Source: a virus. From it: a DNA stretch of 64,000 nucleotides. The stretch is from positions 23,173-87,172 of IMG/VR virus record IMGVR_UViG_3300007504_000005; one strand, given 5' to 3'. The notes under the pieces were generated by a model, which was given only the letters and a program-made list of their open reading frames with translations, was not told where the DNA came from and ran no database searches. Every line of letters begins with the position of its first letter. Within the stretch, counting starts at the first letter, position 1. Position numbers and translations under genes: made by a program. This document shows, one piece after another, positions 42,777 to 51,532 of this stretch.

Positions 42777-45065
42777 ATGTCAATCGCCTTCGAGCAGCTT
42801 CGGATGGCCACCAACCCTGGCGTCGAGGACGACGGTTCCGGGGGAATGCAGGTCAAGATCGGTTTCGGTATGACGCGAGACGCCGACGGCGTCAAGCTCG
42901 CTCCGAACAACGACACCTTCAAGACCCCGGTCCGCGTCAAGGCGCAGGGGAACATCAACCTGACCGGCGGCTCTTCCCCGGACGCGGTTGATGGCGTTAC
43001 CCTGTCGGTCGGTGACCGGATCTTGGTTCCCGCCCAGTCCACCGCCAGCCAGGACGGCCTCTACGAGATGACGGTCGACGGTGGCGGCACTGACGACAAC
43101 ACCTGGGCCCGGACCAAGGACGCTCCCACCGGCGCTGAGGCAGCTGGCTGGTACGTGCAGGTCCTCGAGGGCTCCACCGATGTCGACAAGCTCTTCCGCG
43201 TGGATGCGGACCAGGGCGGCGCGACGGTCGGAACCGATGGCTGGACGGTCGTCGAGGTCGGCGGCGCGACCTCCGACACCCTCGCTGGGGATGGCCTGGT
43301 CGCCAACGGAGCGGCTCTCGATGTCAACGTCGACGACTCCTCCATCGAGACCAACGCTGACGTGGTCCGGGTCAAGGCGCTCGGTATCACCAACGCCATG
43401 CTGGCCGGCTCCATCGCCAACGCCAAGCTCTCCAACTCCAGCGTCACCGTCACGGCGGGCGACGGTCTGAAGACGGGCGGCTCGGTGGCTCTGGGTGCCG
43501 CGGTCACCCTCGACGTCGACGTCTCTGACTTCGCGGGAACCGGTCTGGAGGATGACGGCTCGGAGAACCTCCGTCTCGCCGCGCAGGGCAACGGTATCGC
43601 AGGCGGCGCGGGGTCGACCCTGAGCGTGGACCTCGATGGTGCGACTCTCGCAGTGGGCGTCTCGGGCGTCAAGGTGGCTGACGGTGGTGTCACCGAGACT
43701 CAGCTCAACACCTCCGTGGCTGGCAACGGTCTCACGGGCGGTGGTGGCACGGTCCTCGCGGTTGGCGGCGGCACCGGCATCGTGGCGAACGCCAACGATG
43801 TCGCGGTTGACGTCGGCTCCGAAGTCACCTTCAACTCCAGCGCCGACTGGACCTTCCCGAACGGCGTCACTGCCAAGGGTCTGTTCGTCACCGGCACCAT
43901 GATCGACGCCAACCACGTCGCCAACAAGGCGTATGTGGATGCCGCTGCCTCCGGGCTCAAGTGGCTGGCCCCGGCTGTCGTCCTGGACTACCAGGGCACC
44001 CGGACCGTGGCTCAGATCGACGCCCTCTCCCCCTTGGCGGGCTGGGCGGTCGTGGCCGGTGACGCAGGAACCCCCTCGGCGGGCTCCTCGGATCTCCTGG
44101 CGGCCGGCGACATCGCTGAGTACAACGGCACCGACTGGAAGAAGATCGTCTCCCACAGCGGCGGTTTCGTGCCCTCCGGCACTCGCTGCATCGTCTCGGC
44201 CGGCGCTCTCTTCGCCCCCCTCTCCGACGGGACCGACGAGAACAAGCTCGCCGACTTCGACGGAACCAGCAACACCCCGACGCTCACCGCGCCGGCAGAG
44301 GGCAACGCGGCGCTGATCACCGGCGAGGCCTCGTACTACGAGAACCTCGGCTACACCTACGACAACACCGCGTGGGTCCAGTTCACCGGTGCCGGCCAGA
44401 TCAACGCGGGTGCGGGTCTGACCAAGTCGGGCCAGACCTTCGATGTCGGAGCCGGCAACGGTATCACCGTCCTCGCCGATACCGTCGGTGTGGACGCTGA
44501 CTCCACCACTGGCGGCAACATCCAGCCGGTCAACGTGGTCGCGAACGGTGTCGGTGTCGACATCAACGCCATCGCGGGCACGGGCCTCGAGGCCGACGGC
44601 TCCGCCAACCTCCGACTCGCCGCGCAGGGCAACGGTATCGCCGGTGGTGCGGGCTCCACGCTCAGTGTGAACCTCGACGGAACCACGCTGTCCGTCAGTG
44701 CCTCTGGTGTCAAGGTCAACAAGATCACCGATACCGAGTTCAACGCGAACGTCCTCTCCCTGGACCGCCTGAACATCCGGTTCCGCGAGGAGACCCACGC
44801 GGCGGGCACCTTCACCAACGCCAACCCCTCCACGAAGGACCTGGCGGTGGCTGCCCTCATCGGCACCAACGAGGACAACTACAACGAGGTGTACCGCAAC
44901 GGTATCGCGGACATGGCCAACCAGGGCAACGGCGGCTCGCCTTCCGGCGCCACCCAGTACAAGATCGACAACACGGGAGCGGGCTCGATCGGTCGGGTGA
45001 CAATCGGAGCGAACATCTTCGCCTCCGGCCACACCTACCGGGTCAAGTACCTCAGCGTCACCTGA
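42777..45065 (+). CDS. Tail fibre protein with repeats, 762 aa
   Basis: A low-complexity Gly/Ala/Asp/Thr-rich fibre. Residues ~50-160 have a carbohydrate-binding-like fibre module ('VRVKAQGNINLTGGSSPDAVDGVTLSVGDRILVPAQ'). Two copies of a ~45-residue unit ('AGTGLE..GS.NLRLAAQGNGIAGGAGSTL') occur near residues 260 and 600. The C-terminal ~90 residues ('EVYRNGIADMANQ ... HTYRVKYLSVT') are related to the end repeats of the 39452 protein. Extreme G/C-ending codon bias and a dedicated TATAAATA promoter suggest a high copy number. Confidence 0.75.
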   Translation: MSIAFEQLRMATNPGVEDDGSGGMQVKIGFGMTRDADGVKLAPNNDTFKTPVRVKAQGNINLTGGSSPDAVDGVTLSVGDRILVPAQSTASQDGLYEMTVDGGGTDDNTWARTKDAPTGAEAAGWYVQVLEGSTDVDKLFRVDADQGGATVGTDGWTVVEVGGATSDTLAGDGLVANGAALDVNVDDSSIETNADVVRVKALGITNAMLAGSIANAKLSNSSVTVTAGDGLKTGGSVALGAAVTLDVDVSDFAGTGLEDDGSENLRLAAQGNGIAGGAGSTLSVDLDGATLAVGVSGVKVADGGVTETQLNTSVAGNGLTGGGGTVLAVGGGTGIVANANDVAVDVGSEVTFNSSADWTFPNGVTAKGLFVTGTMIDANHVANKAYVDAAASGLKWLAPAVVLDYQGTRTVAQIDALSPLAGWAVVAGDAGTPSAGSSDLLAAGDIAEYNGTDWKKIVSHSGGFVPSGTRCIVSAGALFAPLSDGTDENKLADFDGTSNTPTLTAPAEGNAALITGEASYYENLGYTYDNTAWVQFTGAGQINAGAGLTKSGQTFDVGAGNGITVLADTVGVDADSTTGGNIQPVNVVANGVGVDINAIAGTGLEADGSANLRLAAQGNGIAGGAGSTLSVNLDGTTLSVSASGVKVNKITDTEFNANVLSLDRLNIRFREETHAAGTFTNANPSTKDLAVAALIGTNEDNYNEVYRNGIADMANQGNGGSPSGATQYKIDNTGAGSIGRVTIGANIFASGHTYRVKYLSVT

Positions 45066-45087
45066 TCCTGACGAGTCCCAGACTCTC

Positions 45088-45114
45088 GAAGGCCCGGCCC
45101 TGCGTCGGGCCTTC
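45088..45114 (+). terminator. Terminator-like hairpin after the 42777 fibre gene
   Basis: GAAGGCCCG (45088-45096) pairs with CGGGCCTTC (45106-45114), 9 bp with a 9-base loop, 22 bases after the stop. No U-run, so termination may be partial. Confidence 0.65.
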
Positions 45115-45126
45115 ATCGTAGGTAGA

Positions 45127-45157
45127 GTGGGAGATCCCTCATCCGGAGATCTCCCAC
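45127..45157 (+). promoter_or_regulatory. Leader hairpin on the RBS of the 45158 gene
   Basis: GTGGGAGATC (45127-45136) pairs with GATCTCCCAC (45148-45157), 10 bp with an 11-base loop. The SD GGAG (45145-45148) is at the loop edge and ATG abuts the stem. GGTA starts at 45121. Confidence 0.6.
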
Positions 45158-45607
45158 ATGGCTGGAACGCGCGTCATCCTTGTTGTCCTCAAGACCGACA
45201 ACCCCAAGAATGGGTCAGTCACAGTCTGCTGTGGGGAGATCAGGCAGGATCCCCTCCTCCCCACCCATCTCCTGATGGTAGGTATCACGGGACTCTCATG
45301 GCCCTTCGGCGGGGCTTGGGTAGGTGTGGAGCGGTGGTCCGTCCCCAAGGACCTGGTCATGAACTGGAAGCTCGGACCTATCCGGAGCCAGCCCACCCTG
45401 ACCATGGACAAGCTCAACAACGAGGGACAGGACATCCCCCGTCTTCCCGGAACGGTTCCCAGCAGGGATATGGACAACGACCCTGCCGCTATCGGAGAGC
45501 TTGTCCAGAACTCCGATGAGCAGGCAGAGCGGGCTCTCCAGGCCCAGGAAGCCATGGCTCGTCGTGCCAAGGTGGATGAGAGCAAGAAGGAGACGGACAA
45601 GAAGTAG
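45158..45607 (+). CDS. Hypothetical protein, 149 aa, tail region
   Basis: ATG directly follows a 10-bp hairpin. The N-terminal half is beta-rich ('TRVILVVLKTDNPKNGSVTVCCGEI', 'MVGITGLSWPFGGAWVGVERW'). The C-terminal ~50 residues are a charged helix ('EQAERALQAQEAMARRAKVDESKKETDKK'). It sits between two fibre/baseplate genes. No family recognised. Confidence 0.6.
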   Translation: MAGTRVILVVLKTDNPKNGSVTVCCGEIRQDPLLPTHLLMVGITGLSWPFGGAWVGVERWSVPKDLVMNWKLGPIRSQPTLTMDKLNNEGQDIPRLPGTVPSRDMDNDPAAIGELVQNSDEQAERALQAQEAMARRAKVDESKKETDKK

Positions 45608-45618
45608 CGGGTCGGAAC

Positions 45619-45655
45619 GGTCCTCTCCCTATCGTTCTGAACCTCTGAGGGAGAG
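45619..45655 (+). promoter_or_regulatory. GGTC-N6-CTAT element and RBS hairpin before the 45661 gene
   Basis: GGTC (45619-45622), six bases, CTAT (45629-45632), 42 bases before ATG 45661. CTCTCCCT (45623-45630) pairs with AGGGAGAG (45648-45655), an 8-bp stem with a 17-base loop that contains the SD. A transcript starting after CTAT would lack the left arm. Confidence 0.6.
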
Positions 45656-45660
45656 TCTGC

Positions 45661-48600
45661 ATGCCTGTCTACCTGCCTGGCCTGACGTTCGGTGGCCTCG
45701 GATATGGTGGCGCAGCCTACGGACACTCCTCGTATGGCGGAGCGGCTTTCCCAAGATCTCCGATTGCCGTCACAAGTGGCTATGGTGGATCCCCCTACGG
45801 GACCGGACCTTATGGGTCTCTGGATGCGATTCCTCCGAAGGTCTCCTCTGCCAGTTCCCTTGACGGGTTTCGGGTTGAGATCTTCTTCAGTGAGGAGATG
45901 GATCCCAATCCTGCACTGACCACCCCTTCCAACTACACCTTCACTGATGTGTACGGGGTCCCACTCACGCCTCTCTCCGTAGCTCTGGGGACTCCAGGAT
46001 CCTATGGGGGCTACACATCAGTCATCGTCACTCATTCAGGATCCACTCTGGGCGGGCAGTACCAGGTCTCGGTGGTTGGAGTCCAGGACCTCTCGGGGAA
46101 CCCGATATCCCTGAGCTCCGCTACCTTCTCGAGCTTCGGGGATGTCTCCCAGGTCCAGATCTCATTCCCCTCCCCAGACGACGGGCGGACTGTCGTCTTG
46201 GACTTCGAGAACTCCAACGGGAACCCACAGCCCTTGTTGGCGGAGTCTGTGTTCTCTCCGGGCGTGGATGACGTCGCCTCCTATAGCGTCACGACCAGCT
46301 ATCCAGCCCCTCCTACCTTGGGGTCCGCAGCTCAAGATTCTTCAGTCCTCTCTCGGGTGGTGTTGGATCTCCACCCGATGACGTCCACCACATACAACTT
46401 GACCGTAGGCCCTGCTGGGGCATACACCTACGACGGGTCCGTACTTCCAGACGCAGATCCCAACCTGGACGGGGCGGAACTCGGGTCTGGGACTTCCAGC
46501 ACGTCCGGAACAGGGCTCATTCTCTCGAAGTCGGCGGGCTTCTCCTATGGCTGGTCCTTGGGGGACACCTCCGGGAGACTCCTGACGGGCACGTCCTTCC
46601 GCGCGGACTTCACTCTCGACGTCTCCTCTGCTTCGATCATTCCCTCCCCCCTGAACAGCAGTGTAGTCACGTTCTCTGTCTCGGACGGAACGGTCCAGAT
46701 AGACCTGGTCCTTGAAGATGTGTCCGGAAACAAGGTCATCTCTGTCCTGAGCGGTGCTCTCTCCCTACAGGTCCCTGCTGTCTGGGACCTGGCTGAGACG
46801 ACGGTTTCCTTGGTCCGGAACATGAAGGGAGCTTTCTACGCTCTCCTCGTGGATGGAGTGCCACTGCTCACCTTTGCTCTGTCTGCTCCGACAGGATCCC
46901 CTGTCTATGCGGCAGGGACAGCGGTTCTCCTGTCAGCCCCTCCCGAAATCAACTTGTTCCGTTTGGGTGGTGTGGACGTATCTGCTTCGGCGACTGTCTT
47001 CACGGATGCCTGGAACTTCATCCACGACCTCTCCGACACCTTCACGGGGAGTTCTGTCCTTACTCGGGATAGGATCCGAACCCTTCGAGGTCCTCTGGTT
47101 CGTGGGTGGGGAGACGCTACTCCCGCGAGGAAAGAAGACGTCACGGTTCGCGTTGAAGGGACATCTGTTCCCGTAGCTTCGATCAATCCCTACATTGGGG
47201 AGATCGTTCTGGAGACGCCCATTCCCCGGACGGCTCCTGGAACTCTCAGCATCGACGTCGACTACATCTGGGCGTCCAATCCGGTCTTCCCCATGGCTGG
47301 TTTGAACACGCCAGGTCTCACCCTGAACACGTGGTCCCGCCCAGGTATCCGTCCTCCAGGAGGCGTCTCCGGAACGACAGGGGCTGCCCGGACCTCTCGC
47401 TTCCCTATGAGTGTGGTTCTTCAAGGAGGCCAGCGCACCTCTCCGAAGCGTATCGGCCACCGATTCGTCGGGTTCCAGAGAGGATACTCTGCCCTCCTCA
47501 ACTCTCCGACCACACTTCTCCTCAACCAGAGCCCCACGGCGGTCTCCAAAGGGACGATCTCTGCAGATGCCCTCTACGAAAGCGGCGGGTTCCTCGGTAC
47601 GACAACTCCAGAGGCCGCAGCCACCCCCTGGAGCCTTGTTGGTACTGACACGGGGGCCTTGGTAGGGGACGGGACCTACCGTCTTGTAGACGCCTCTACA
47701 GGCTCCTACGGGACAGGCGCCGGAGCGTACTACAAGAGGGATGTGGACCTCTCGATGACCACCCAGGTCACGGAGAGCGGCCGGTTCTATGTCGAGGAAT
47801 ACACGGCAGATGGGGTGTTCACTGGAGTAGGGTTCGGTGTCCATGATGGGAACCAGATCCTCCTGGTGGGTGCTCTCCTGGTGGGTGGTGTTCAGCATCT
47901 GGGGGTGCTCCTTGATGGGGAGAATCCTCACCTGGAAGCCAGTTGGGATATCGGCCCTCAGGTGACTGGAACAGCGACCAGCCAGAGCACAATCCAAGTG
48001 CCCTTCGCTGATCTCCCCACTGGAGTCTCCGACGGAAACCGCTTCCGGGTGGCCTCTGGAAATCAGGCCGGGGTGTACACGGTATCCGAGTGTGGTGTCG
48101 TCCAAGCAGAGGACGGTCTCACCTATGAGCTCACGTTCTCTCCGGAACTCCCAGCGGACATCTCGGGCTTCGGGAATGACGAGCCCGAGATGCTGTTCGA
48201 GATCAAGTGGGACTCGGATCTCATTTCGGTGAGGACCACCTCTGAGTTCCCGCTTGGCGGGGCCACTGTCCTCGTAGGAGGTCCTGTATCCGGAGAGGTC
48301 GCTGTCCTTACGAGCCTCCCGGCCTTCCCTGCCCAGACGGCGCTGTTCCTCCCTGCAACCAAGAAGGGAGTCTCCTTCTGGGGTTCCCTATCTCGCCGCG
48401 CCACCAATCAGTCTATCTGGGACCTGGTCCTCTACTCGTCTGTACCGGAGAGGCTCACGAAGACCCTTCAGGGGTTGACAGTCCAGACGGAGATGAACAC
48501 TCTCCCTCCGGATGATCCCAATGATCCCTGGTATGAGGTCGGAGGGTTCGGCTACGCTGTATCCCCCATCACCGAAGAGCTGCTCCTGAAGGCGACCTCT

Positions 48601-51003
48601 TCGGATCCCGGGATTGGGCTGACGTTCAGCTATTCCAGGGTGGAGCCGTTCCTCACCAACAAGGTGTCCACAGACTTCGAGGCGCGATTCCGTGTTGAGT
48701 CTGGGGTTCTGGGAGCCGGCGATGCCCGAGTCACCATACTGGACGGGGTCCGGGAGATCATCCTGGATACCCTCCTGTACACACAGGATGCCAACTCGAG
48801 GTCCCTGGTCGCGGATCTCCCGAAGGCTTCCCTCTCCGGGCTCCGGGCTCCGGTAGATGCAGGCTGGACACAGAACCCCTCGTTTGGCCTTCAGCCCCCG
48901 TTCGTGCGGGGACAGACTTTGGAGATCTCCAAGGCGGCAACTGAGACAGGGATCTGGTCCCGAAGTCTCCCTGATCCCTCGTCAGTCACCTATGAGGGTC
49001 TGGTCTCCGAAGCCCGGTTCTCCGTGACATCCAGCACCTCGGGATCGGTAGGGATCGGGTTCCTGTTCGGAGTAGACGTCACGGTCGCGACAAACACTGT
49101 CCGCTCCGTCCGTATTGGATTCGATACGGGGTCTATCCTCCTCTTGGACGGCTCTCTGGCCACTATTGGGACCTTGGCCTATGCCTGGGATGATGAGCCC
49201 CATACCTATCGGATTCTCTGCGATCCGGTTGCTGATACGGTCGTCCTGTTGGTGGACGATGTGGTGATTGGAGGGACCCCCCTCAGCGGGTTCGCTTCCT
49301 CCACAGGTTCTGCCCAGGCGTTCCTCGGAGCGGAAGGCTCCGGGGTCTGCGAAGTAGTCCTGGAATCAACCAGCGCTGTACCTCTTCGTCCTGTGGCTCT
49401 GCCTGGCTCTTCCCTCGGTCGCACCTTGGGGATCAAGCTACGAGAGGGAACGGGGATCGATGGGTACAGGATCCCACGTGCAGATACGAGCTCGGCGGCG
49501 AACTCCTCCGCTGTCGCGATCCCTGTCATCATGGACTGGCAGAACTTCCTCCATACACGGCTCTATCTGGATCCGACATGGGGCGTGAGTCTCTTCCGTC
49601 CGGATATCCCTCTGCCCCCCTCTGCAACGGGGGACTTCGCGACGGAGACTACGGACCCCACTGCTGCGTGGGCTACGGTCGAGTACGTCCAACTCCCAGT
49701 GAACAAGCAGGACAGGGGCTGTGTGGAGTTCGGCGCTCCAGACCCAAACTCCATCAGCCAGCAGCGCTGGGATTTTGTCCGCTATCGAATCCGAGGCGCA
49801 GTCGACGGAGTAGGGATCGCCCCCCAGGGCATGGTCCTCAACCGATACGTGACGGCTTCCTCTGGTGAGTTCCTGAGAGATACCACGCCGCAGGTAGTCA
49901 CTATCACCTCCCGGACCTCGACTCTGGTGTACGTCCCAGACTCGGCTATGTTCGCGGACAGGGTGTTCGTGGTCCAGGTGGATGGAGCGGTCCTGCCTGT
50001 TAGCGACTGGGGGTTCGACAAGAACAGCCAGAACCTCATCCTGAACTCCCCTCTTCCTGAGGATAACCATCCCGTTACGGTCACTTTCGCACCCGGTCGT
50101 CCCGTTACGAAGACGTACCTGTGTGGAGAGCCTATTGAGAACTCCTCGATTCTCCTGAACGAGGGGACGCCTCCGTTCGAGAAGAGTTGGGACAAGCCTG
50201 CCACCGCAACCGTCACGGCAGGGACTCCCATTGATGATCCGGACGATGACCTTGATCCCGCTGAGTCTCTCATTCTCACGGATCCCTATCAGTATGTCAA
50301 GTTCACGGATGACCCTGAGTCCCGTTATGCTGACCTTGATTTCTGCGAGGTTGAGGAAGGGAAGAGCGTCCACCTCTCCAGCATGTGCGACGGCCCTGGA
50401 CCCGAGACAGGTCTGGTAGGGATCACGATCGAGGGCCTGTTCACCACGGATCCCTTCTCTGTTCCGGAAGGTCCTGGGGGTCCTTGGGGCCAACAGTCTC
50501 CGTTCATCAAGGGGTCTGCCTCCCAGTTCGATCCGACCAAGGTTCTGCTGGCCTCTGGAGGGGTGGTTCAGGGAGGCACTCTGGGCCCCGGAACCGCGAT
50601 CCTGTATCCGAACGCACGAGGCCCTTCGGGGAATCCTCCTCCTGGAGGCATGGGTCTCAACCAGGAGATCTTCCTCGTTATCCAAGAGGTCTCCCCTCGG
50701 GAAGAGACCTGGGGCATCCAAGGCACGCTGGGAGATAACGTTCCGCCCAGCTCAGTGTCTGGAGATCCCAACCCAGACGGGACTCCTGGAGCCACTGGGA
50801 ATGGCGCTGCTGTCTACATGATGGAGGACTTTGCAGGCGCCACCTACTCGAAGCTGGGCCCTTGGGGAGGACTGGACGCCCTGTCCGTTCGGTCCCTCCT
50901 TGCAGGGGGCTCCCCTCTCTCCGGGGTGGAGCTCACACTATCAGGCGGGTCTGCGCTCCCGGGACCTACTGTCACCACAGGGCAGATCGAGGCAGCGAAC
51001 TAA
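45661..51003 (+). CDS. Giant virion (tail/baseplate or fibre) protein, 1,780 aa
   Basis: The N-terminus is Gly/Tyr-rich ('GGLGYGGAAYGHSSYGG', 'YGGSPYGTGPYGS'), like tail-attachment ends of some phage fibres. A bacterial-Ig-like domain follows ('VEIFFSEEMDPNPALTTPSNYTFTDVYG'). Several concanavalin/LamG-like beta-sandwich segments follow (for example near residues 1110-1240: 'HTYRILCDPVADTVVLLVDDVVIGG'). Proline-rich linkers occur near the end. No enzyme motif is recognised. I infer an adhesin-like structural protein of the tail. Codon bias is weaker than in the capsid genes, so it is probably low copy. Confidence 0.75.
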   Translation: MPVYLPGLTFGGLGYGGAAYGHSSYGGAAFPRSPIAVTSGYGGSPYGTGPYGSLDAIPPKVSSASSLDGFRVEIFFSEEMDPNPALTTPSNYTFTDVYGVPLTPLSVALGTPGSYGGYTSVIVTHSGSTLGGQYQVSVVGVQDLSGNPISLSSATFSSFGDVSQVQISFPSPDDGRTVVLDFENSNGNPQPLLAESVFSPGVDDVASYSVTTSYPAPPTLGSAAQDSSVLSRVVLDLHPMTSTTYNLTVGPAGAYTYDGSVLPDADPNLDGAELGSGTSSTSGTGLILSKSAGFSYGWSLGDTSGRLLTGTSFRADFTLDVSSASIIPSPLNSSVVTFSVSDGTVQIDLVLEDVSGNKVISVLSGALSLQVPAVWDLAETTVSLVRNMKGAFYALLVDGVPLLTFALSAPTGSPVYAAGTAVLLSAPPEINLFRLGGVDVSASATVFTDAWNFIHDLSDTFTGSSVLTRDRIRTLRGPLVRGWGDATPARKEDVTVRVEGTSVPVASINPYIGEIVLETPIPRTAPGTLSIDVDYIWASNPVFPMAGLNTPGLTLNTWSRPGIRPPGGVSGTTGAARTSRFPMSVVLQGGQRTSPKRIGHRFVGFQRGYSALLNSPTTLLLNQSPTAVSKGTISADALYESGGFLGTTTPEAAATPWSLVGTDTGALVGDGTYRLVDASTGSYGTGAGAYYKRDVDLSMTTQVTESGRFYVEEYTADGVFTGVGFGVHDGNQILLVGALLVGGVQHLGVLLDGENPHLEASWDIGPQVTGTATSQSTIQVPFADLPTGVSDGNRFRVASGNQAGVYTVSECGVVQAEDGLTYELTFSPELPADISGFGNDEPEMLFEIKWDSDLISVRTTSEFPLGGATVLVGGPVSGEVAVLTSLPAFPAQTALFLPATKKGVSFWGSLSRRATNQSIWDLVLYSSVPERLTKTLQGLTVQTEMNTLPPDDPNDPWYEVGGFGYAVSPITEELLLKATSSDPGIGLTFSYSRVEPFLTNKVSTDFEARFRVESGVLGAGDARVTILDGVREIILDTLLYTQDANSRSLVADLPKASLSGLRAPVDAGWTQNPSFGLQPPFVRGQTLEISKAATETGIWSRSLPDPSSVTYEGLVSEARFSVTSSTSGSVGIGFLFGVDVTVATNTVRSVRIGFDTGSILLLDGSLATIGTLAYAWDDEPHTYRILCDPVADTVVLLVDDVVIGGTPLSGFASSTGSAQAFLGAEGSGVCEVVLESTSAVPLRPVALPGSSLGRTLGIKLREGTGIDGYRIPRADTSSAANSSAVAIPVIMDWQNFLHTRLYLDPTWGVSLFRPDIPLPPSATGDFATETTDPTAAWATVEYVQLPVNKQDRGCVEFGAPDPNSISQQRWDFVRYRIRGAVDGVGIAPQGMVLNRYVTASSGEFLRDTTPQVVTITSRTSTLVYVPDSAMFADRVFVVQVDGAVLPVSDWGFDKNSQNLILNSPLPEDNHPVTVTFAPGRPVTKTYLCGEPIENSSILLNEGTPPFEKSWDKPATATVTAGTPIDDPDDDLDPAESLILTDPYQYVKFTDDPESRYADLDFCEVEEGKSVHLSSMCDGPGPETGLVGITIEGLFTTDPFSVPEGPGGPWGQQSPFIKGSASQFDPTKVLLASGGVVQGGTLGPGTAILYPNARGPSGNPPPGGMGLNQEIFLVIQEVSPREETWGIQGTLGDNVPPSSVSGDPNPDGTPGATGNGAAVYMMEDFAGATYSKLGPWGGLDALSVRSLLAGGSPLSGVELTLSGGSALPGPTVTTGQIEAAN

Positions 51004-51170
51004 CCCTCGCTTCTGTCCCTCTGAACCCGCTCCCAGTCCTCAGGACTGACCCAGCGCTCTCCGTCCCAGACTCGTCCGTTCCTCTCCTCCCCCACCTCGG
51101 GACTCTTGGTAGGAGGGAGGTAAACCTGAACCGGTCTCCGGAAAGCAATCCCTGTCTTGGTCATGGCCAT
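51000..51170 (-). CDS. Small minus-strand protein, 56 aa (moron-like)
   Basis: On the minus strand, ATG at 51170 follows AGGAG by 7 bases; an earlier GTG (51191) is possible. The translation looks real at its end ('NGRVWDGERWVSPEDWERVQRD'). It fills most of the 244-base gap between two plus-strand genes, touching the stop of the giant gene, and a consensus TATAAT lies 26-31 bases upstream. Function unknown. Confidence 0.55.
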   Translation of the reverse strand: MAMTKTGIAFRRPVQVYLPPTKSPEVGEERNGRVWDGERWVSPEDWERVQRDRSEG

Positions 51171-51195
51171 AACCATTCTCCTGTACGACACCTAC

Positions 51196-51214
51196 ATTAT
51201 AGTGCGTCTCTACC
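51196..51214 (-). promoter_or_regulatory. Promoter for the 51000-51170 minus-strand gene
   Basis: TATAAT (51201 to 51196 on the minus strand) is preceded by C and, eight bases earlier, by GGTA (51214 to 51211). CTAT lies 32 bases before the ATG, the same distance as in most plus-strand GGTN-N6-CTAT leaders, which suggests CTAT is the -10 region. Confidence 0.6.
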
Positions 51215-51222
51215 GGGTACAG

Positions 51223-51240
51223 CCAGAGTACCTCCTCTGG
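51223..51240 (+). promoter_or_regulatory. Leader hairpin before the 51248 gene
   Basis: CCAGAG (51223-51228) pairs with CTCTGG (51235-51240), 6 bp with a 6-base loop. The SD CTGGAG overlaps the right arm, seven bases before GTG 51248. Confidence 0.4.
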
Positions 51241-51247
51241 AGTTCTC

Positions 51248-51523
51248 GTGTCAGAGTCCCACAAGAACGTGTCCTGCCCTGTCGATGATCCGACAGATCT
51301 GTTTGGCGTGTTCGCCAACGCTATCCGGTTGCGTTCAGATGGTCCTGATGTCCTCGTGGATTTTTGCGTGTACTCCTCTACTGAGAACCGCGCTCGGGTA
51401 GTGTCGAGAATCCGTGTCCAGAGATCCTTCCTTCCAACGATCCAAGAGAAGATCGCAAACGCCGTCCCCGGGCTCGTCCGGGAGGAAGCGATCCTCGTCA
51501 TGCCTCTCCTCGGTGAGACCTAA
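51248..51523 (+). CDS. Small protein, 91 aa, DUF3467-like layout
   Basis: GTG start with SD TGGAG. The pattern 'DPTDLFGVFANAIRLRSDGPDVLVDFCVYSS' then 'VSRIRVQRSFLPTIQEKIANAV' resembles small bacterial and phage proteins of the DUF3467 type (strand, acidic strand, helix). This similarity is judged by eye only and the biochemical role is unknown. Confidence 0.6.
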   Translation: MSESHKNVSCPVDDPTDLFGVFANAIRLRSDGPDVLVDFCVYSSTENRARVVSRIRVQRSFLPTIQEKIANAVPGLVREEAILVMPLLGET

Positions 51524-51532
51524 GGAGTCCTC

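Noticed and set aside
42780-45116. Minus-strand open frame of 778 codons opposite the 42777 fibre
   Set aside because: Shadow of a highly G/C-biased gene; Val/Arg/Gly/Asp-rich translation without domains.
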